Assembly (NCBI RefSeq): GCF_001571145.1
Contig: NZ_BCTF01000024.1
Location: 26,801-90,800 of the forward strand
Direction of reading: 5' to 3'
From: Hydrogenophaga flava NBRC 102514
GTDB lineage: Bacteria; Pseudomonadota; Gammaproteobacteria; Burkholderiales; Burkholderiaceae_C
Length of the DNA stretch: 64,000 nucleotides
Part shown: in pieces, positions 1 to 8,966 of the stretch
Numbering within the stretch: the first letter of the stretch is position 1
Layout of the letters: each line of letters begins with the position of its first letter
Notes under the pieces: model-generated
The model's database searches: none
Told to the model about the DNA's origin: nothing
Seen by the model: only the letters and a program-made list of their open reading frames with translations
Program-made: the position numbers and the translations under genes

Positions 1-1312
1 GGGTCGCAGTGACGGATTGGCCGGGCTGCACCAGAGCGGCTTTGGTGATCGCTCGCCCATCACGGTCGGATAGAAACGCATAGCCGCGTTCAAGCACAAG
101 CATCGGATCCAGCAGACCGAGTGCAGTCTCACAGCGTTCCAGCCGCTGCGCGTGCGCCGACAGAGCGCGCGCGACCGCCTGGGGCAACGTGGAAGACAAC
201 CGCTCCAGATGGAGCGCGTGGCGCTGCTGGCGCAACTGCACCGCCGACGTGAGCCGGTGCTGCAGGGCCGACAGCCGCTGGCTGCTGTCGTGCAGGCGAC
301 CAGAGGGGCGCCCCAGCCGCTGAGCCAGCCGGTCCAGCCGCTGCGCCCGCAGGTCCAGACCCCGCCACACCAAATCCCTGAGATCGGTTTCGAGCTGCTC
401 CAGTTCGTCGAGCCGTTGTTGACGGGTTGGTGCGCACAGCTCTGCTGCCGCGGTAGGCGTGGGGGCCCGCAGGTCGGCCGCAAAGTCGGACAAGGTGAAA
501 TCGGTCTCGTGCCCTACGCCGCAGACCACCGGCATAGGCGCGCGCACGACCGCGCGCACCACCGATTCGTCGTTGAACGCCCAGAGGTCTTCCAGCGATC
601 CGCCTCCACGAACCAGCAGAAGCACATCGCCTTCACCGGAGTCCCTGAAGCGATGGTAGGCCTGCTCCAGCGCCCGGCAGATCTCCTGCGGCGCCTGCGC
701 GCCCTGCACCGACGCAGGATGCACCAGCACCGGTATGTGGGGCACCCGCCGCCGCAAGGCAGTCACCACGTCGCGCAGCGCAGCCGCTCCCATCGAGGTG
801 ACGACAGCGATGCTCCGGGGCTGCGAGGGCAGAGCCCGTTTGCGCTGGGGATCAAACAGCCCCTCAGCCTCCAGCCTCGCCTTGAGCCGGATGAACTGTT
901 CGAACAATGCGCCCTGCCCCGCCGGCTTGAGCGATTCAACGATCAGTTGCAGGTCACCGCGCGGACCATAAACATCCAGCCGGCCCTGAGCCTGCACCAG
1001 CACCCCATCCCGGGGAGCAAACTGCAGCTGATCAGCCGCACGGCGGAACATGGCACAACGCAACTGACCCGATTCGTCCTTCAGCGAAAAGTAGCAGTGC
1101 CCGCTGGCGGCACGGGAGAAGCCCGAGATCTCGCCACGCACCGCCACCGGGTTGAAACGAACAGACAAAGCGTCCGCAATCGCTTGCATCAGCGGCCCAA
1201 CCGCCCACACGCGCCGCGCAGAGCTGTCGTCCGGCGTGAAAAACGGCTCAGACACAGGCATCTCCGGGTTGAACCTGTCCACAAGGCGCGCCGTTGCTGG
1301 AATCCGAGCCAT
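1..1312 (-). CDS. xseA: Exodeoxyribonuclease VII large subunit (partial, C-terminus outside window)
   Basis: Large subunit of exonuclease VII, which degrades single-stranded DNA to short oligonucleotides with XseB. The reverse-strand translation starts MARIPATARLVDRFNPEMPV and shows the N-terminal OB-fold (about residues 30-130, with the VRGEISGFSRAASGHCYFSLKD stretch), then the nuclease domain with RSIAVVTSMGAAALRDV, VQGAQAPQEI and VLLLVRGGGSLEDLWAFNDE, and CGVGHETDFTLSDFAADLRAPTPTAAAE. A coiled, Arg/Gln-rich C-terminal half follows. About 437 residues are visible and the family is about 450, so only the last few residues are missing. The start at 1312 is the first ATG after an in-frame TGA upstream. 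Confidence 0.95.
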   Translation of the reverse strand, partial: MARIPATARLVDRFNPEMPVSEPFFTPDDSSARRVWAVGPLMQAIADALSVRFNPVAVRGEISGFSRAASGHCYFSLKDESGQLRCAMFRRAADQLQFAPRDGVLVQAQGRLDVYGPRGDLQLIVESLKPAGQGALFEQFIRLKARLEAEGLFDPQRKRALPSQPRSIAVVTSMGAAALRDVVTALRRRVPHIPVLVHPASVQGAQAPQEICRALEQAYHRFRDSGEGDVLLLVRGGGSLEDLWAFNDESVVRAVVRAPMPVVCGVGHETDFTLSDFAADLRAPTPTAAAELCAPTRQQRLDELEQLETDLRDLVWRGLDLRAQRLDRLAQRLGRPSGRLHDSSQRLSALQHRLTSAVQLRQQRHALHLERLSSTLPQAVARALSAHAQRLERCETALGLLDPMLVLERGYAFLSDRDGRAITKAALVQPGQSVTAT

Positions 1313-1449
1313 CCACCCCCGTGTCGTCTGCGATCCGCAGGAAGTGGCTTGATTTCAAAGCACTTTGGGCTGCCTGTTTTGTCATCGAACTGTTGAAATG
1401 CAGACGTTTGGCGGGATCCACCGGTGTCGGGGCGCTGTTTTGCACAAAG

Positions 1450-1458
1450 TTATCCACA
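1450..1458 (+). promoter_or_regulatory. Perfect DnaA box in the xseA-exbB intergenic region
   Basis: TTATCCACA matches the consensus DnaA box exactly. It sits between the divergent starts of xseA and exbB and is flanked by an inverted hexamer pair, TGCACA at 1441-1446 and TGTGCA about 18 bases to the right. One box alone is not an origin. It could bind DnaA as a transcription regulator. Confidence 0.5.
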
Positions 1459-1579
1459 GAATCTGTGCATGGCCCCAGGGTTGGCTGCCGATGGCCGACC
1501 CCGGTCGTTGGAGCGAAAGGCCACGCCGGGCGGGCGCAAGGCCTGAGACATAATCAAAAGATTGCACCGGAGCCCTGAT

Positions 1580-2224
1580 TTGTTTTCCATCATACAAGCC
1601 GCTGGCTGGCCGATCTGGCCCCTCATCTTCTGTTCAGTGATCGCTCTCGCCCTCGTGATCGAGCGTTTTGTCAGCCTCAAGGCGGCCAAGGTTCTGCCCC
1701 CGAAGCTGCTCGACGAAGCCATCATGGTCTCCCGCAATGGCGTGCCCAACCCGGATGTGGTCACCCAGCTGGAGCAGAACTCGGTGTTCGGCGAGGTGCT
1801 CGCCAGCGGCTTTCGCACCCTGAACAGCAACCCCAGGGCCACCGAAGACGACCTGAGATCTTCGCTGGAGGGGGCGGGCCGTCTGGCCGGTTCGCGCCTG
1901 CAACGCTACCTGGGGGCTCTGGCCACAATCGCCTCCGCAGCCCCTCTGCTGGGTCTGCTGGGCACGGTGATCGGCATGATCGAGATTTTCGGTTCCCAGG
2001 GCGGCGACGCCGGCATGGGCACCATGCCTGGCGGCGGCAATCCCACCCAGCTGGCGCACGGCATCTCGATCGCGCTTTACAACACGGCCTTCGGCCTGAT
2101 GGTCGCCATTCCAGCGCTGATTTTCTGGCGCTACTTCCGCGCCAGGGTCGACGATTACCTGCTGACCATGGAGGTCGCCACGGAGCGGTTCGTCCGCCAC
2201 CTGGTGACACTGCGCAACAAGTAA
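1580..2224 (+). CDS. exbB: MotA/TolQ/ExbB proton channel family protein
   Basis: Inner-membrane proton-channel subunit that, with the ExbD-like protein next door, uses proton-motive force to drive TonB- or Tol-type energy transfer to the outer membrane. The 214-aa protein begins FSIIQAAGWPIWPLIFCSVIALALVIERF (first membrane segment). Two more segments lie at about 115-135 and 160-185, with the family core APLLGLLGTVIGMIEIF and the HGISIALYNTAFGL motif. I choose the TTG start at 1580 because GGAG at 1569-1572 is 7 bases upstream; another TTG at 1562 lacks such a site. It begins a compact run: exbD, lpxK, ycaR, kdsB. Confidence 0.92.
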   Translation: MFSIIQAAGWPIWPLIFCSVIALALVIERFVSLKAAKVLPPKLLDEAIMVSRNGVPNPDVVTQLEQNSVFGEVLASGFRTLNSNPRATEDDLRSSLEGAGRLAGSRLQRYLGALATIASAAPLLGLLGTVIGMIEIFGSQGGDAGMGTMPGGGNPTQLAHGISIALYNTAFGLMVAIPALIFWRYFRARVDDYLLTMEVATERFVRHLVTLRNK

Positions 2225-2245
2225 GCAGCGCCCGGGAACCACCGC

Positions 2246-2683
2246 ATGAACTTTCGTCCTGGCACCCGCGATGAGCCGGAGATCAACCTGATCCCCTTCA
2301 TCGACATCCTGCTGGTCGTGCTGATCTTCCTGATGCTGACCACGACCTACAGCAAGTACACACAGTTGCAGGTCAATCTGCCTGTGGCCGATGCCGAGGC
2401 CCAGCGCAGCGCTCCGAAGGAAGTCATCGTCTCGGTCAGCAGCGATGGCCGCTATGCGATCAACCAGGCGTTGCTGGACAGCTCGTCCGTCGAGTCGCTG
2501 ACCCGTGCGCTCGAAGAAGCAACGCAGGACACCCGCGACATGGTGATCATCATCAGCGCAGATGCCGCGGCCACCCACCAGTCGGTGATCAACGTGATGG
2601 ACGCAGCCCGCCGCGCGGGGCTGGTGCAGATCACCTTCGCCACCCAACAGTCCGGCTCGGCCCCGTCGCGCGGCAAGTCCTGA
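2246..2683 (+). CDS. exbD: ExbD/TolR family biopolymer transport protein
   Basis: Partner of the preceding ExbB-like channel. The 145-aa protein has a short cytoplasmic N-terminus (MNFRPGTRDEPEINLIPFID), one membrane segment at about residues 15-37 carrying the conserved Asp of the family (NLIPFIDILLVVLIFLM), and a periplasmic domain of about 100 residues ending in a Ser/Lys-rich tail. It starts 21 bases after exbB and ends 10 bases before lpxK, so it is probably cotranscribed with both. Confidence 0.93.
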   Translation: MNFRPGTRDEPEINLIPFIDILLVVLIFLMLTTTYSKYTQLQVNLPVADAEAQRSAPKEVIVSVSSDGRYAINQALLDSSSVESLTRALEEATQDTRDMVIIISADAAATHQSVINVMDAARRAGLVQITFATQQSGSAPSRGKS

Positions 2684-2693
2684 CACCCGCCAC

Positions 2694-3800
2694 ATGACAC
2701 GCCCGGACACCGAGGCCCGGTGGCAAGCGATCTGGGCGCAGCGGGGTTGGAAAGCCCGCCTGTTGTGGCCGCTGTCCCAGATCTACCGGGCGCTGATCGC
2801 CTGGCGGCGGCGGCGCTATGCACAGGGTCGGCAACCGGTGGAACGCCTGCCCGTGCCGGTGATCGTGATCGGGAATGTGGTCGTCGGTGGCGCGGGCAAA
2901 ACGCCGACGGTGATGGCGCTGATCGCCCATCTGCGCGTGCGGGGCTGGTCGCCGGGCGTGGTGTCCCGGGGGCACGGAAGGCTGGGCGATGGACTGCTGG
3001 AGCTCACACCGGGGACAACGGCCGCGGAGGCCGGGGACGAACCCACCTTAATTCACCGGAGCACAGGCGTGCCGGTCGTGGTCGCAAAGCGTCGCGCAGA
3101 CGCCGCCCGCGCCCTGCTGGCGGCGCACCCCGAGGTGAACCTACTGTTGTGCGACGATGGGTTGCAGCATCTGGCGCTGGGACGGGACATCGCCATCGCG
3201 GTGTTCGATGACCGGGGCACCGGCAATGGATGGTTGTTGCCAGCAGGCCTGCTCAGGGAGCCCTGGCCTCCTGCCGCCAAAGATCCGTTCTCGCCGCAGT
3301 TTGTCCTGCTTCAGCGGCGAGCCGGTTCGGCACCGGTTTTGCCACCTGCCTTGCCCGCGGGCGCGACCTCGTTTGCAGCCACCCGACGTCTCGCCGGTGT
3401 CGCCCGCGGCCCCGGTGGCGATGAACGGCCTTTGTCCGGGCTGACGGGCCAAGACCTGGTGGCCGTGACTGGCATCGCTAGGCCAGAGGTCTTCTTCGAA
3501 ATGCTGCGTGACCAGGGGCTGACCTTGTCCAGGTGCGTGGCCCTGCCGGACCACGCGCCACCGGACGCCTACCAGGCGGTCCTGGATTCACCCTCATCCA
3601 CCGTGGTGTGCACAGAAAAGGATGCGGTCAAGCTGTTCGCCTTGGCGCAAGCATTGCCCGCCGACAAACGTCCCTCGCTGTGGACTGTGCCATTGGAGCT
3701 TCAGCTCGACCCGGCCTTTCTGGCTGCGCTGGATCAGCGGCTGGAGGGTCTGCATGCAAGCGCGCGACTATCATCGCCGCATGGACACCAAACTGCTTGA
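2694..3800 (+). CDS. lpxK: Tetraacyldisaccharide 4'-kinase
   Basis: Inner-membrane-associated kinase that phosphorylates the 4' position of the lipid A disaccharide precursor to give lipid IVA. The 368-aa protein has a hydrophobic N-terminal segment ([19 protein letters not shown]), [19 protein letters not shown] with a P-loop GGAGKT at about residues 65-70, the VSRGHGR motif and the [12 protein letters not shown] motif typical of LpxK. It is between exbD and ycaR; its end overlaps the ycaR start by 20 bases. Another lipopolysaccharide gene, kdsB, follows. Confidence 0.96.
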   Translation: MTRPDTEARWQAIWAQRGWKARLLWPLSQIYRALIAWRRRRYAQGRQPVERLPVPVIVIGNVVVGGAGKTPTVMALIAHLRVRGWSPGVVSRGHGRLGDGLLELTPGTTAAEAGDEPTLIHRSTGVPVVVAKRRADAARALLAAHPEVNLLLCDDGLQHLALGRDIAIAVFDDRGTGNGWLLPAGLLREPWPPAAKDPFSPQFVLLQRRAGSAPVLPPALPAGATSFAATRRLAGVARGPGGDERPLSGLTGQDLVAVTGIARPEVFFEMLRDQGLTLSRCVALPDHAPPDAYQAVLDSPSSTVVCTEKDAVKLFALAQALPADKRPSLWTVPLELQLDPAFLAALDQRLEGLHASARLSSPHGHQTA

Positions 3801-3981
3801 TCTGCTGGTCTGCCCGGTCACCAAAGGCCCTCTAATCTTCGACCGCGAGGCCCAGGAGCTGATTTCCCGCAGCGCCCGCCTGGCTTATCCGGTGCGCGAT
3901 GGCATTCCCATTCTCCTGGAGCACGAAGCCAGAACACTGAGCGACGAAGAAGCCGCCCGGCCACCGGCACCCACCACCTGA
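3781..3981 (+). CDS. ycaR: Trm112/UPF0434 family protein (YcaR-like)
   Basis: Small protein of 66 aa, start ATG 3781 inside the end of lpxK. It has the family pattern [18 protein letters not shown], then a region predicted to form a small beta-rich fold ([25 protein letters not shown]). Bacterial members keep only part of the zinc-binding Trm112 cysteine set; here one Cys (CPVTKG) is visible. Trm112 in eukaryotes activates methyltransferases; the bacterial role is unclear. The lpxK-ycaR-kdsB order is widely conserved. Confidence 0.93.
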   Translation: MDTKLLDLLVCPVTKGPLIFDREAQELISRSARLAYPVRDGIPILLEHEARTLSDEEAARPPAPTT

Positions 3982-3983
3982 CC

Positions 3984-4760
3984 ATGGCGGCTCAGACATC
4001 GGTTTTCAGCGTGCTGATTCCAGCGCGCATGGCCTCCAGCCGCCTTCCGGACAAACCGCTGGCCGACATCGAAGGCCTGCCCATGGTCGTTCGTGTGGCC
4101 CGGCAGGCGCAGCTCAGCGGTGCCCGTCAGGTGCTGGTGGCGGCCGACGATCCTCGCATCCTGAGCGCCTGTGCGGCGCATGGCGTGACGGCGTTGCTCA
4201 CACGGGCCGACCATCCCTCCGGCAGCGACCGGCTGGCCGAAGCCTGTGAACAGCTGGGGCTGGCCGACGACGAACTCGTGGTGAATGTGCAGGGGGATGA
4301 ACCGCTGGTGGACCCAGCGCTCATCGCCGCGGTGGCCACGCAGCTGGCGCAACGGCCAGACTGCGTGATGAGCACTGCTGCCCACGCCATCGAGCAGGTG
4401 GAAGACTTTCTCAATCCGAACGTGGTCAAGGTGGTGCTCGACCGGAGGCAGGTGGCGCTGTATTTCAGCCGAGCGCCCATCGCCTGGTGGCGCGACGGTA
4501 TGGCGGCAGGCCAGCCGTCGTGCCTGCCTTCTCCGCTCCCTTTGCGCCACATCGGCGTCTACGGATACCGGGCAGGCTTCCTGCGCCGGTTTCCGTTGCT
4601 GGAGCCGGCACCGCTGGAGTTGACGGAGTCGCTGGAGCAGCTGCGCACCCTCTGGCACGGCGAGCGCATTGCGGTGCATCTGGCGACCCACGCAGCCGCA
4701 CCCGGCGTCGACACCCCCGCGGACCTGGAAAGAGTCCGGACGCTGCTCCGGAAGTCTTGA
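3984..4760 (+). CDS. kdsB: 3-deoxy-manno-octulosonate cytidylyltransferase
   Basis: Activates KDO with CTP to CMP-KDO for lipopolysaccharide inner-core synthesis in the cytoplasm. The 258-aa protein shows the nucleotide-binding N-terminus [19 protein letters not shown], the [13 protein letters not shown] motif, the STAAHAI and [10 protein letters not shown] motifs, [11 protein letters not shown], and HIGVYGYR. Length is normal for the family (about 250). It starts 2 bases after ycaR. Confidence 0.97.
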   Translation: MAAQTSVFSVLIPARMASSRLPDKPLADIEGLPMVVRVARQAQLSGARQVLVAADDPRILSACAAHGVTALLTRADHPSGSDRLAEACEQLGLADDELVVNVQGDEPLVDPALIAAVATQLAQRPDCVMSTAAHAIEQVEDFLNPNVVKVVLDRRQVALYFSRAPIAWWRDGMAAGQPSCLPSPLPLRHIGVYGYRAGFLRRFPLLEPAPLELTESLEQLRTLWHGERIAVHLATHAAAPGVDTPADLERVRTLLRKS

Positions 4761-4764
4761 ACTG

Positions 4765-4789
4765 CGACACTGTCTGTAAGGCAGTGTCG
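4765..4789 (+). terminator. Hairpin after kdsB (perfect 8-bp stem)
   Basis: CGACACTG at 4765-4772 pairs with CAGTGTCG at 4782-4789 over a 9-base loop, just after the kdsB stop and before adk. There is no clear T-run, so it may be an attenuator or mRNA-stabilising structure rather than a strong terminator. Confidence 0.35.
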
Positions 4790-4865
4790 GGGTGGGCCAT
4801 GCTATCCTCGTTCGACCCTCGATTCCGGGGCTGGCTCTGCCGCGGAGACAGGCGAGCACGAATGA

Positions 4866-5543
<678 letters not shown>

Positions 5544-5564
5544 CCCAGCGCCCACTCCTCCTGC

Positions 5565-5595
5565 AAACCCGGCAACTTGCCGGGTTTCTTTTTTT
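5565..5595 (+). terminator. Rho-independent terminator of adk
   Basis: AAACCCGGC, loop, GCCGGGTTT (5565-5587) followed by a long T-run to about 5595. It separates adk from the converging asparaginase gene. Confidence 0.9.
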
Positions 5596-5615
5596 CGTGG
5601 CACCTGTCTGGCGCG

Positions 5616-6581
5616 TCAGGGTTCCAGCAGTGAGAGCGCCAGTGCCAGCCGTGCCTTCACCGGGGACAGCCCGGCGGAGTCTGGCATGGGATTGACCGTG
5701 TCCGGAATCACACGACCTCGGGCGCAGCGAGTGGCCCTGACCACCCGCACACCACAGGCCATGGCCTCCGACAAGGCCGAGGCCAGCGACTGGTGAACCG
5801 TGCCGTTGCCAGTGGCCGCCACCACAATGCCCTGCGGACGCAGGGCCGGTTCCGCCTGCAGCAGCGCGCGAACAATGGAGCCGTCGGCATCGGCATGGCT
5901 GGTCACCAGCTGGACGCGTGGCAGCGCATCGGCCCGCAGCACCCGCGCCAGAAGCGCCTCCGAACGCTTGGCAGTCGGGCGGCTTGCCAGAGGATGGAAC
6001 CACCGGACCTCGCCTTCTTCCACACACGCCACAGGGCCGGCGTCCCCCGAATCGAACGCATCCACCCGGTAGCTGTGAACCTTGGTCAAGTGCTCGGGCG
6101 CGTGCACCTCTCCCGCACAGACCACCACGCATCCATCGATCTCGGGATGACCCGCCACAGTCACCGCATCCAGCAGGTTCTGAGGTCCGTCGGGCACCAG
6201 GGCGGTGGCAGGGCGCATCGCGCAGGTGAACACCACCGGCTTGCGGGGCTGCAGCACCTTCTGGATGAAAAAGGCTGTTTCTTCCAGTGTGTCGGTGCCG
6301 TGTGTGACCACCACGCCGGCCACCTCCTCGCGTGCAAGGTGGTGAGAGAGCCGAAGCAACAGCCGCTTCCACAGACCGAAGTGCATGTCCTTGCTGTCCA
6401 CCTGGTCCACCTGCTCCACCTCCAGTGGGCTGCCTTGCAGCGCTGGAACGCCCTCCAGAAGATCTTCCACACGAACCTGCCCCGCGACGTAGCCCACGTT
6501 ATCACCAGACCGGGCCGCCCGCCCGGCGATCGTTCCGCCGGTCCCCAGAATCACGCAAAGGCTCCTGTTGTTGTCGTTCAC
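5616..6581 (-). CDS. Asparaginase (L-asparaginase family)
   Basis: Hydrolyses asparagine to aspartate and ammonia. Near the start it has the first catalytic-threonine motif [10 protein letters not shown], then the second motif [15 protein letters not shown], followed by [10 protein letters not shown] and a C-terminal half with [13 protein letters not shown]. No signal peptide is visible, so a cytoplasmic enzyme is likely. I prefer the GTG start at 6581 (321 aa): GGAG is 9 bases upstream, while an ATG at 6596 lies only 2 bases from a LexA box. It is divergent from lexA. The sequence alone does not settle whether it is type I or II. Confidence 0.9.
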   Translation of the reverse strand: MNDNNRSLCVILGTGGTIAGRAARSGDNVGYVAGQVRVEDLLEGVPALQGSPLEVEQVDQVDSKDMHFGLWKRLLLRLSHHLAREEVAGVVVTHGTDTLEETAFFIQKVLQPRKPVVFTCAMRPATALVPDGPQNLLDAVTVAGHPEIDGCVVVCAGEVHAPEHLTKVHSYRVDAFDSGDAGPVACVEEGEVRWFHPLASRPTAKRSEALLARVLRADALPRVQLVTSHADADGSIVRALLQAEPALRPQGIVVAATGNGTVHQSLASALSEAMACGVRVVRATRCARGRVIPDTVNPMPDSAGLSPVKARLALALSLLEP

Positions 6582-6598
6582 TTGCCAAGTCTCCAAAA

Positions 6599-6614
6599 CT
6601 GTTTAAAAATACAG
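6599..6614 (+). promoter_or_regulatory. LexA-binding SOS box 1
   Basis: CTGTTTAAAAATACAG is an exact CTGT-N8-ACAG palindrome, 56 bases before the lexA start. It fits lexA autorepression and may also affect the divergent asparaginase gene. Confidence 0.88.
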
Positions 6615-6617
6615 ATA

Positions 6618-6633
6618 CTGGATATGCAAACAG
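6618..6633 (+). promoter_or_regulatory. LexA-binding SOS box 2
   Basis: CTGGATATGCAAACAG, 3 bases after box 1, keeps the right half-site (ACAG) and three of four bases of the left. The two centres are 19 bases apart, near two helical turns, so dimers could bind side by side. Confidence 0.7.
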
Positions 6634-6670
6634 CTCATCCAGCATTACCCCGCCAAACCACGAGGTTGAC

Positions 6671-7351
6671 ATGATCGAGTCGTTCCCGCCCAAGCTCACG
6701 GCCCGCCAGCAGCAAATCCTGGAGCTGATCCAGAACGCCATTGCCCGCACGGGCGCTCCGCCCACCCGCGCAGAAATTGCGACCGAGCTTGGCTTCAAGT
6801 CGGCCAATGCAGCCGAGGAGCACCTTCAGGCGCTCGCTCGCAAAGGCATGATCGAACTGGTCAGCGGTACATCCCGCGGAATCCGCCTTCGCAGCCGGGA
6901 CTTGCAGGCCATCAACGATCAAAGGGCTCAGCAGCTTACACTGCCGCTGCCCGGCCTTGCGCAGCTCATGCTGCCCTTGATCGGACGGGTGGCAGCCGGC
7001 TCCCCGATCCTCGCGCAGGAGCATGTCGACCAGACCTACCACGTCGAACGCAGCCTGTTCCAGCGCACCCCCGACTACTTGCTGCGCGTGCGCGGCATGT
7101 CCATGCGCGACGTCGGCATCCTCGACGGCGACCTGCTGGCGGTCCAGTCTGGCAAGGAAGCAAAAAATGGACAGATCGTGGTGGCCAGACTCGGTGACGA
7201 CGTGACTGTCAAGCGCTTCATGCGCCGCGACCACCAAATCGAGCTGCACGCGGAAAACCCCGACTACAAAACCATCGTGGTGCAACCGGGTGAACCCTTC
7301 GAAATCGAAGGCCTCGCCGTGGGCCTGATTCGCAACAGCTTCCAGATCTGA
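6671..7351 (+). CDS. lexA: LexA repressor of the SOS response
   Basis: Represses DNA-damage genes and self-cleaves when RecA filaments form. The 226-aa protein has an N-terminal winged helix ([16 protein letters not shown] ... [12 protein letters not shown]), cleavage bond Ala109-Gly110 in GRVAAGSP, catalytic Ser144 in RGMSMRD and Lys181 in VTVKRF. The ATG at 6671 gives the normal length; upstream in-frame sequence belongs to the promoter with the two SOS boxes. The gene is monocistronic or leads into the small gene at 7484. Confidence 0.98.
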   Translation: MIESFPPKLTARQQQILELIQNAIARTGAPPTRAEIATELGFKSANAAEEHLQALARKGMIELVSGTSRGIRLRSRDLQAINDQRAQQLTLPLPGLAQLMLPLIGRVAAGSPILAQEHVDQTYHVERSLFQRTPDYLLRVRGMSMRDVGILDGDLLAVQSGKEAKNGQIVVARLGDDVTVKRFMRRDHQIELHAENPDYKTIVVQPGEPFEIEGLAVGLIRNSFQI

Positions 7352-7390
7352 CCCGCTGGGTCGGTGCCGCCCTCGCAGGTGGCGGGCGTT

Positions 7391-7419
7391 TTGCCAGGAC
7401 AGCGCACTGTCCTTGGCAA
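7391..7419 (+). terminator. Hairpin downstream of lexA
   Basis: TTGCCAGGACAG and CTGTCCTTGGCAA form a 12-bp stem with one bulge over a 4-base loop. A GC-rich stem also lies just upstream (about 7370-7390). No T-run follows, so this is a possible terminator or transcript structure only. Confidence 0.35.
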
Positions 7420-7483
7420 ACCCTGCGAAGGCGGCTCTTCCGAACCAATCCTGCCTGTGTCCAACCCCTTTCCGGAGTTTCAC

Positions 7484-7834
7484 ATGGGAATCCGCATCAC
7501 ATCCAAGACCTGGCGCGCACCGCTGCAGCTGATCGACAGCTGGCTGCCGTCCCCTCCTTGTCCGTACAAGACCCGCAAGCCGCTGCCAACGCTCATGCAG
7601 CGGTTTGTCAGGGCCGGATGGTTGGCCAACAAGCAACCAAAGCAGTCGCCGCCGGTCTCTCCCAGCGCTTCCATGGCCGAGGTGTCTCGCCCCTCAAGGC
7701 CTGCAACCATTCGCCTGAAGCACGCCAGCCAACCGGATCAAAACGCTTGCCTGGTGATTTCAGGGCGCATGGCCGATGTCTGTGCCGAACTGGACCGTCT
7801 GGCTGCGCTCGAGCACTGCACCGAACCCGCCTGA
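7484..7834 (+). CDS. Conserved-type hypothetical protein downstream of lexA
   Basis: A 116-aa basic protein (MGIRITSKTWRAPLQLIDSW ...) with a Pro/Ser-rich middle and a C-terminal piece ACLVISGRMADVCAELDRLAALE that looks like a short regulatory fold. I do not recognise the family. The ATG at 7484 has a GGAG ribosome site 8 bases upstream. It lies 130 bases after lexA in the same direction, so it could be SOS-linked, but no LexA box is seen immediately in front. Confidence 0.6.
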   Translation: MGIRITSKTWRAPLQLIDSWLPSPPCPYKTRKPLPTLMQRFVRAGWLANKQPKQSPPVSPSASMAEVSRPSRPATIRLKHASQPDQNACLVISGRMADVCAELDRLAALEHCTEPA

Positions 7835-7881
7835 CAGCGCAAAGGCTGAACAGAATGCTCATGGCGGCACAATAGTGCCCC

Positions 7882-8889
7882 ATGAACATCGTGATATTGG
7901 ACGACTATCAAGACGCCGTCCGAAAGCTGGATTGCGCAGCACGCCTTGACCCCTATCCCGCCAAAGTCTTCACCAACACGGTCAAGGGGGTCGGGCAGCT
8001 GTCCATACGGTTGCGGGATGCCGACATCGTGGTCCTGATCCGGGAAAGAACACCAATATCCCGCCAACTGGTTGACAAGCTGCCTCGCCTGAAACTCATT
8101 GCGCAGACCGGGCGTATCGGCAGCCACATTGACGTCAATGCCTGCACCGAGCGTGGCATTGCTGTGGCCGAAGGCAAAAGTTCCCCGGTGTCCACAGCTG
8201 AGCTCACATGGGCGCTGGTCATGGCGTCGATGCGGCGCATCCCCCAGTATGTGGCAAGCCTCAAGCACGGCGCCTGGCAACAGTCGGGGCTGAAGTCATC
8301 GTCCATGCCTGCCAACTTCGGCCTGGGCATGGTTCTTCACGGCAAGACACTCGGCTTGTGGAGCTATGGCCGTATCGGCAAGCTGGTTGCGGCCTATGGC
8401 AAAGCTTTTGGCATGCAGGTGCTGGTCTGGGGTGGCGAAGAGTCCTGCCAGCAGGCAGTTGCCGATGGCTTTGAGGTCGCAACCAGCCGCGAAGATCTCT
8501 TTGAACGCTCGGATGTGCTGAGCCTCCACCTTCGACTCAGTGACCGCAGCGCGGGCTGTGTCACGCTGGAGGATCTTTCTCGCATGAAGCCAACCGCATT
8601 GCTGGTCAATACTTCGAGAGCCGAACTGATCGAGGCCGAGGCCTTGCTGACCGCCTTGAACCGGGGCCGCCCTGGCATGGCGGCCATTGATGTGTTCGAA
8701 TCCGAGCCGATTCTTCAGGGCCACGCACTGCTCAGGCTGGAGAACTGCATCTGCACGCCTCACATCGGCTACGTCGAACTCAGCAACTACGAGACGCTGT
8801 TCTCGGCTGCCTTTGACAACGTGGTCAATTTCATCAAGGGTACGCCCACCAACATCGTCAACCCCGGCGCCCTACAGGTGAGGCGCTGA
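7882..8889 (+). CDS. D-isomer-specific 2-hydroxyacid dehydrogenase (phosphoglycerate dehydrogenase-like)
   Basis: NAD-dependent reductase of 2-keto acids; substrate unknown. The 335-aa protein has the family layout: split catalytic domain with LIAQTGRIGSHIDV, a Rossmann glycine motif GLWSYGRIGK, and the catalytic triad Arg in LVNTSRAELIE, Glu in VFESEP and His in TPHIGY. The Trp/Ser/Tyr inside the glycine motif is unusual, because most members have GxGxxG with small residues. It ends at a strong bidirectional terminator. Confidence 0.88.
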   Translation: MNIVILDDYQDAVRKLDCAARLDPYPAKVFTNTVKGVGQLSIRLRDADIVVLIRERTPISRQLVDKLPRLKLIAQTGRIGSHIDVNACTERGIAVAEGKSSPVSTAELTWALVMASMRRIPQYVASLKHGAWQQSGLKSSSMPANFGLGMVLHGKTLGLWSYGRIGKLVAAYGKAFGMQVLVWGGEESCQQAVADGFEVATSREDLFERSDVLSLHLRLSDRSAGCVTLEDLSRMKPTALLVNTSRAELIEAEALLTALNRGRPGMAAIDVFESEPILQGHALLRLENCICTPHIGYVELSNYETLFSAAFDNVVNFIKGTPTNIVNPGALQVRR

Positions 8890-8918
8890 CCCAAAAGCTC
8901 TGGAGCACTTCCCCATAA

Positions 8919-8949
8919 AAAAAAGCCAGAGAACGTGTCTGGCTTTTTT
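8919..8949. terminator. Bidirectional Rho-independent terminator
   Basis: AAAAAAGCCAGA, 7-base loop, TCTGGCTTTTTT. It has A- and T-runs on both sides and lies between converging genes, so it can end both transcripts. Confidence 0.92.
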
Positions 8950-8966
8950 GTTGAGCACCCTGCTCT

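Noticed and set aside
1450..1458. Replication origin at the DnaA box
   Set aside because: Only one box, no AT-rich unwinding region, and no dnaA/dnaN/gyrB next to it.
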